Assembly: GCA_030145595.1 (NCBI GenBank)
Contig: JAQYVG010000136.1
Span: 1-9,232 of the forward strand
DNA: 9,232 nucleotides
Direction of reading: 5' to 3'
From: Desulfobacterales bacterium
GTDB lineage: Bacteria > Desulfobacterota > Desulfobacteria > Desulfobacterales > UBA11574
Shown: in pieces, positions 5,033 through 9,232 of the stretch
Position numbering within the stretch: position 1 is the first letter of the stretch
Layout of the letters: the number at the start of each line of letters is the position of its first letter
The notes under the pieces: generated by a model
The model's database searches: none
Seen by the model: the letters and a program-made list of their open reading frames with translations, nothing else
Told to the model about the DNA's origin: nothing
Made by a program: the position numbers and the translations under genes

Positions 5033-6508
5033 ATGACAAGCCATTTAAACGTCACCAACGGCGGTAGCCGTTACAAAAACAAACGTTTCATTTTTCTGAT
5101 TGCCGGGATGCTGCTTTTCGCGGTGATTTACTTTTCCCCGCCATGGCCTGATGCCGTTGATCCTGTGGGAAAAACCTTTACTTTGAGCCGTGAGGGTAAA
5201 GGTGCTTTAGCGATAGCCCTGCTGGCGGCAACATGGTGGGTTTTTGAAGTCGTACCCATCGGAATAACCAGTCTTGCCATAGGCGTCCTCCAGGTCCATT
5301 TCCTTATTCGACCTGCCAAAAAAGCTTTCACCGACTTTATGGATCCTTCGGTCATGTTTATCTTTGCATCCATCGTCATTGGCATGGTTTTTACCAAGAC
5401 CGGCCTTACCCGGCGTATGGCCTACAAAATGCTGGCAATCGTAGGGGAAAAAACCAGCATGATTTATCTGGGCTGCTTTATCGTCACGGCGGCTTTGACG
5501 CATATTATGGCCCATACGGCGGTGGCGGCAACTATTTACCCGCTCCTTGTTTCAATCTACGGCCTTTATGACGATGGCGACGAACCGACCCGTTTCGGCA
5601 AGGGTCTCTTCATGGGCATGGCCTATGTTGCCGGAGCCGGCAGTATTGTAACTCTTTTAGGGGCTGCGCGCGGTGCCGTCGCCATCGGAATCTTTAATGA
5701 TGCCGTGGGTCAAGAAATCAGCTTTTTTCAACTGAGTTATTATATGTTTCCGGTAGGGTGGATGATGGTATTGCTGCTATGGGGCTTTTTCGTGATATTA
5801 TTTAAACCCGAAAAGAAAGTCATTCCGGGTTTAAAAGAAAGAGCCGTAAAGCTGTACATGAAACTGGGCCCTGTCAGCAAAGAGGAAATTATTGCCGCTG
5901 TGATTGTTTTGGGCTGTATTCTTACCATGTCGTTGCGCTCCTTGATCCCTGCGCTTTATTTTCTGAACAAAACGGCCATTATTCTGACATCAACTATTCT
6001 CTTTTTTATTACGGGCATCCTGGACATAAATGATTTAGAAGAAATTCCCTGGAACATCATCCTGCTCTTTGCCGGAGCCATGAGTATCGGCTTCTGTCTA
6101 TGGGAAACAGGCGCAGCCCAATGGCTCGCGATCAAGTGGCTTGTTCTGTTCCATGCATCTAACTGGTTCGTTTTTGTAATGAGCATTGCATTTTTTGTCA
6201 TGATCATGACCAACGTTATCATGAACGTGGCGGCCATAGCCATCTCACTTCCGGTGGCCCTTATTATTGCTCCTTATCTGGGAGTAGCTCCTGAAATCAT
6301 CCTCTTTGCATCGCTGGCAACAGCCGGCATGCCGTTCTTGTTTTTAGTGGGCGCTGCTCCCAATGCCATCGCTTATGAGTCAAAACAGTTTACAGCCGGA
6401 GAATTTTTTCTTTATGGAATACCGGCCAGCATGATACTTATGGCCGTATTAGGTTTTGCGGTTTATTTTCTCTGGCCTCTGATGGGAATGCCCATGGGAA
6501 CGCCATAG
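5033..6508 (+). CDS. SLC13/DASS-family anion (dicarboxylate-type) transporter
   Basis: The 491-residue protein is a polytopic membrane protein of about 11-12 helices with the two-fold repeat of the divalent anion:sodium symporter family (SLC13, INDY type). Family landmarks are WWVFEVVPIGITSLA (68-82), the first tip HTAVAATIYP (161-170) followed by GSIVTLLGAARGA (203-215), DLEEIPWNIILLFAGAMSIG (334-353), and the second tip MNVAAIAISLP (397-407) followed by GMPFLFLVGAAPNAIA (432-447). Family members carry dicarboxylates, citrate or sulfate, usually with sodium. Both SNT signatures that form the sodium sites in VcINDY are changed here (AHT and MNV), and the first G-T-P-P-N loop reads GAARG, so substrate and coupling ion cannot be assumed. 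ATG 5033 is preferred over a TTG at 5015; neither has a strong ribosome binding site. The preceding gene is a CBS regulator. Confidence 0.9.
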   Translation: MTSHLNVTNGGSRYKNKRFIFLIAGMLLFAVIYFSPPWPDAVDPVGKTFTLSREGKGALAIALLAATWWVFEVVPIGITSLAIGVLQVHFLIRPAKKAFTDFMDPSVMFIFASIVIGMVFTKTGLTRRMAYKMLAIVGEKTSMIYLGCFIVTAALTHIMAHTAVAATIYPLLVSIYGLYDDGDEPTRFGKGLFMGMAYVAGAGSIVTLLGAARGAVAIGIFNDAVGQEISFFQLSYYMFPVGWMMVLLLWGFFVILFKPEKKVIPGLKERAVKLYMKLGPVSKEEIIAAVIVLGCILTMSLRSLIPALYFLNKTAIILTSTILFFITGILDINDLEEIPWNIILLFAGAMSIGFCLWETGAAQWLAIKWLVLFHASNWFVFVMSIAFFVMIMTNVIMNVAAIAISLPVALIIAPYLGVAPEIILFASLATAGMPFLFLVGAAPNAIAYESKQFTAGEFFLYGIPASMILMAVLGFAVYFLWPLMGMPMGTP

Positions 6509-6739
6509 GCAATCGCGCCTTAAAAAAATAACTCCCTGGTCTTTGAACTGCAACAGGTTGTCTGGTTGAAGCCTGCCCTTACTAATATGCCTGTCGGCAG
6601 ACATTCAGCAAAATATATAATAAGATTTGTTAACAATAGGTTGCAATGGGTTGTAATATCCAGATGTTTGACAGCCTGATGCATCTCTGGTATTTAGATA
6701 GCGGCTCGCATCAAAATTATTTAAAAAACTGGAAATGAC
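6509..6739 (+). other. Promoter-bearing spacer before the coiled-coil gene
   Basis: This 231-base spacer contains no gene. It has four GGTTG motifs in two pairs (6556-6560 and 6564-6568; 6639-6643 and 6649-6653) and the promoter at 6668-6696. The second pair forms a 10-base direct repeat (GGTTGCAATG / GGTTGTAATA) whose spacing is one helical turn and which ends ten bases before the -35 box. Confidence 0.5.
6668..6696 (+). promoter_or_regulatory. Sigma-70 promoter for the coiled-coil gene
   Basis: A perfect TTGACA (6668-6673) is followed after exactly 17 bases by TATTTA (6691-6696), with TGG just before it giving an extended -10 (TGn). The -10 hexamer is only 3/6, offset by the perfect -35 and the extended element. 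The start would lie near 6703, about 37 bases before the ATG. Confidence 0.55.
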
Positions 6740-9094
6740 ATGAAAAAGATATCTCTTTGTTTTGTTTGCACCCGATTCACCTTAATCACAGCCCTCCTGG
6801 CCGCCATTTTTTGGACCTGCGTCCCCGTTGAGGCGGAGGAGAAACTGGAGCTGTACACCCTCGGTAACCCGGCTCTACTTGAAAAGGCGGCAACCCTGTT
6901 CAATGCCATTGAACCGGTTTTGAAGGCTCAGGAGCGCGCCCTGCTGCACGATGTCCAACGTATCGAACAGCTACAAAAGAGGCGTGCACGCGCCACACCC
7001 CTCGAGGCGCTGCCGGAACTACCCGACGCCCCGACCCCGGAGGAACTCGAAAAACGCAAAGGGGAGGTAGAGAATCGGCTTCAAACGCTGAAGCGCAACA
7101 TTCCGATCCTGGAAAAAAAGAAGGACCTTCTTAATCAACCGCTCGAAAGGATGGACCAGACGCGATTGGCGCTTCGAGGTTGGCTTAACGGTATTGAGGC
7201 GCTTAAAAGTACCGTGTTGGAAATTCAGTGGCGTCTCAAGGACGGCACCCTCACTTTGGACCAGGTTCCCAAAAATTTTACTAACCTCGATGCAACAAAA
7301 AATCGACAAAACCGCTATGTGCGGGGACTTGAAAGCTGGCGCGGGAGAAGTGATGCCATCCGAAAAAACCTGGAGAGTCTGAAAGCGGAACAGGAGAAAC
7401 TCGAGCGGACGATAAATGCCACGGAAGTGATGGCAAAGGAGTTGACAGCACGCCTCCAGCAGACCCAAAAGGCGATGGGTTTTGAGAAGCAACTCGGCCG
7501 GCAGCCGGTATGGCGGATGGCATCCCAATACCGCACCCTCATGGAGGAACACGAGGGAGAGATCGGTACCTACTATTTGATAATCAATCGCTTCAACCAA
7601 CTCCGGAAGCGGGCGCAACAGCTGGCCGCGGAACTTGAAAAACAGAAGCCCCCCCCGGTGGAAGAGGTGAGCCTGGAAGCGATCATTTATGATCCGGTCA
7701 AGATGCAAACCTATGCCAAAGCGCTTGAGGCTCGGGTCGCATTCCACGCTCAGGAGATCGAGAAACTCGACGAAGTCAAGGCACTCATTGAAAAAGCGCC
7801 TGAGCAACGTACCGACATTGAAGTCAAAAACGCCATGTTGGGTGATCAGTTCACCCGGCTCCGGGCGCTCGGTACCCTCCTTGGCGAGCGCCAGGCGGAA
7901 GAAGAGATCCCCTCCGGACTGCTTCCGTCGGATTTTGCGCCTGAAGTGCTCGAACAAAGCGCCCTAGATGTGGTCTCTTTGACCTCGGAAGCCCTGGCGG
8001 CGACGGAGAAAGTCAAGGTCTTCCTACCCGCCATGGACGAGCGCATCCAAAAGGCCCGTACCGCCCATAAGGGGTTTCTGGCCAAACAGGAGACTGTCAT
8101 GACCGCTTTGGCTTATGCTGAAGAACGAGAAAAGCAGAAGGATCTATTCCAGGATTTGAAGGCAGAGGAACTGATCGAGACGCTTAATTCGGCCAGTCAA
8201 TCCTTGGCGGAAGCCCAAAAGAACCTTTCGGAGATGCGCAAACAGGTCGAGGAAACCGTCGCCTTGGTTGCGAGCACCGAGTTTAAGCTGCTCTCGATCA
8301 AAGGACCGCTGTTTGCGACTACGCAACAGGAAATTATACCACTTTTGGGAGAGATCCGCGCGCGGAATTATGGCCTGGCGGGAATCAAGTTGCCGGAAGG
8401 TCAACAGGAGCCCGTGTCCGGGAGCGCGACGGCCGCTCCCCTTCGAATTTTGCAAAAATGGGGGGATGAACCGGACCAACCGCTGGGGGGGCTCGCCGCA
8501 GAAATGCAAATTTACCAGGAACTGCTCTCCAGTCGTATTCAGTTCATCGAGGAAAATCGGCAACAGGAGCAAGCCCTTTTGAACGTGTTGCAGGAGGAAA
8601 AAGGGGGCATGGAGGGGATGATCGAAACTCTGAACAAGGCCCTGCTTTTGGCTCGGCAAACCCGGGAGGGGGCCATCGAAGTCCAGAAACGTGTGGGCCG
8701 GCGCCAGATCCAACCCGACCAGGTTCCACCCAATCTGGATCAGCTGATGGACCGGACGATCCTGGAACAGCTGCAAGGGGAACTCGCATTGCGCCTGCAA
8801 CGCAAGGGCCGGGTCGAGGAGCGTTTGGCTCAATTGGCGAAGCGGAAACAAACGCAGGATAAGCGCCCCCAGCAACTCAAGGACCTGCTCGCGGTTGTCG
8901 GTTCCAAGATCCGCATTCTTCAGGAGCGGGATAAACATCTCGAAAGTTTTACCGTGGCGTACGCGGATTGGTCGGAAACCGAGAGAAAGAATCTTACCCA
9001 AGAGGCCATTCGGCGACTGGCCACCAACTCAATATCTTGGAAACAAGGTTTCTCAAGTTACCATGGAGAATGGTGTCAAATGTTGGAGCTTTAG
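6740..9094 (+). CDS. Large exported coiled-coil protein, possibly MscK/MscS-type periplasmic region; 3' end disrupted
   Basis: The frame codes for 784 residues. It begins with a signal peptide: KK, a hydrophobic stretch (13-28) and a V-E-A cleavage site at 30-32. After that there is no further membrane helix, only long Q/E/K/R/L-rich helices typical of coiled coils. This architecture resembles the extended periplasmic region that precedes the membrane part in MscK (KefA)-type mechanosensitive channels. The match is by style, not by firm motif, and no channel domain is present. Two segments share DQVP-x-N and nearby residues (from 174 and 660), hinting at an internal duplication. Native-looking sequence stops around residue 764 (base ~9030); the last ~20 residues come from a stretch of different composition that breaks the frame. 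The gene is probably truncated relative to its relatives. The start codon has only GGAA (6731-6734) but a good promoter upstream. Confidence 0.8.
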   Translation: MKKISLCFVCTRFTLITALLAAIFWTCVPVEAEEKLELYTLGNPALLEKAATLFNAIEPVLKAQERALLHDVQRIEQLQKRRARATPLEALPELPDAPTPEELEKRKGEVENRLQTLKRNIPILEKKKDLLNQPLERMDQTRLALRGWLNGIEALKSTVLEIQWRLKDGTLTLDQVPKNFTNLDATKNRQNRYVRGLESWRGRSDAIRKNLESLKAEQEKLERTINATEVMAKELTARLQQTQKAMGFEKQLGRQPVWRMASQYRTLMEEHEGEIGTYYLIINRFNQLRKRAQQLAAELEKQKPPPVEEVSLEAIIYDPVKMQTYAKALEARVAFHAQEIEKLDEVKALIEKAPEQRTDIEVKNAMLGDQFTRLRALGTLLGERQAEEEIPSGLLPSDFAPEVLEQSALDVVSLTSEALAATEKVKVFLPAMDERIQKARTAHKGFLAKQETVMTALAYAEEREKQKDLFQDLKAEELIETLNSASQSLAEAQKNLSEMRKQVEETVALVASTEFKLLSIKGPLFATTQQEIIPLLGEIRARNYGLAGIKLPEGQQEPVSGSATAAPLRILQKWGDEPDQPLGGLAAEMQIYQELLSSRIQFIEENRQQEQALLNVLQEEKGGMEGMIETLNKALLLARQTREGAIEVQKRVGRRQIQPDQVPPNLDQLMDRTILEQLQGELALRLQRKGRVEERLAQLAKRKQTQDKRPQQLKDLLAVVGSKIRILQERDKHLESFTVAYADWSETERKNLTQEAIRRLATNSISWKQGFSSYHGEWCQMLEL

Positions 9095-9157
9095 TTCTTC
9101 CCAGTACGTCCAGAATGCCATTAAGAATGTTGAAGATTATCTTGCTAAGTCTGATCC
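9030..9157 (+). mobile_element. Copia-type reverse-transcriptase fragment (retrotransposon-like), probable chimera
   Basis: In frame 3 (codons at positions divisible by three) this stretch reads without stops as QYLGNKVSQVTMENG, then CWSFSSSQYV, then NAIKNVEDYLAKSD. That pattern (YLG..., an NG turn, W-x-x-S-S-x-x-Y-V, N-V-E-x-Y-L) resembles the C-terminal part of Ty1/Copia reverse transcriptases (RVT_2) of algae and other protists. It is AT-richer than the gene it interrupts and puts five stops in that gene's frame. The recognition is from memory of the family and is not verified. A chimeric assembly join is at least as likely as a real insertion. Edges are approximate to about 15 bases. Confidence 0.4.
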
Positions 9158-9232
9158 CTTGAGGCGGTGCTGGCCAAGCTCGACGCCATCGAGCATGAGC
9201 TTGCAGCCGCAGAAAATATCTCTTTTAAAATT
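9155..9232 (+). CDS. Resumed coding segment, partial at window edge
   Basis: From 9155 the frame of the coiled-coil gene is open again to the window edge, reading SLEAVLAKLDAIEHELAAA followed by ENISFKI. The GC-rich codons and heptad-like leucines match the coiled-coil gene, so it may be the continuation of that gene after an insertion, or a fragment from elsewhere joined during assembly. It is too short (26 codons) to identify. Confidence 0.3.

Noticed and set aside
5015..5035. TTG at 5015 as the transporter start
   Set aside because: It has no ribosome binding site, overlaps a palindrome edge and adds only six residues; the ATG at 5033 is simpler, though its own binding site is also weak.
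7019..7957. Minus-strand frames of 312 and 285 codons (7019-7957 and 8144-9001) opposite the coiled-coil gene
   Set aside because: They are antisense shadows of a Q/E/L-rich frame with biased codons; no ribosome binding site or family signature is seen.
8968..9162. 64-codon frame at the right end as a separate gene
   Set aside because: It crosses the suspected composition break, has no ribosome binding site, and its first part overlaps the coiled-coil gene in another frame.

Overview
This 9.2 kb window looks like a piece of a mesophilic Gram-negative bacterium, most plausibly a Desulfobacterota (deltaproteobacterial) relative. That placement is an inference. It rests on a cyclic-di-GMP-I riboswitch in front of a flagellar gene, the mix of housekeeping genes, and long intergenic spacers filled with imperfect palindromes (CACGAAAG-type and ACAGGAT-type), which I associate with that group. 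All convincing genes lie on the + strand. Base composition is uneven: the first 350 bases and most spacers are AT-rich, while the threonine aldolase gene and the last large gene are GC-rich.

Layout. 1-203: lysine-rich C-terminal end of an unidentified gene. 366-776: DoxX-family membrane protein. 1052-1345 and 1412-1636: two small unrecognised genes, ending in a hairpin terminator. 1676-1966: a long regulatory leader with a sigma-28-like promoter, a c-di-GMP-I riboswitch aptamer and an intrinsic terminator. 1967-2800: an unusually short flagellar hook (FlgE-like) protein. 2801-3175: a non-coding spacer with an ACAGGAT inverted repeat. 3176-4213: low-specificity L-threonine aldolase. 4205-4305: palindromic spacer. 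4363-4917: a two-CBS-domain protein. 4918-5012: a second structured spacer. 5033-6508: a SLC13/DASS-type transporter with degenerate ion-binding signatures. 6509-6739: a promoter region. 6740-9094: a large exported coiled-coil protein whose last ~20 codons look foreign.

How parts may work together. The riboswitch leader is the best-supported regulatory system. I can draw a 9-bp antiterminator that uses the conserved aptamer core and the 5' arm of the terminator, which predicts that c-di-GMP turns the hook-like gene off. With a sigma-28-like promoter upstream, the gene would be gated twice by the motile/sessile decision. The CBS protein and the DASS transporter are adjacent and could be a sensor/transporter pair, but they are separated by a structured element and I see no proof of co-transcription.

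The 3' end needs care. From about 9030 to 9157 the sequence changes composition and, in another frame, encodes what looks like a Ty1/Copia retrotransposon reverse-transcriptase fragment. After that, bacterial-looking coding sequence resumes in the original frame. This suggests an assembly chimera or an insertion that breaks the coiled-coil gene.
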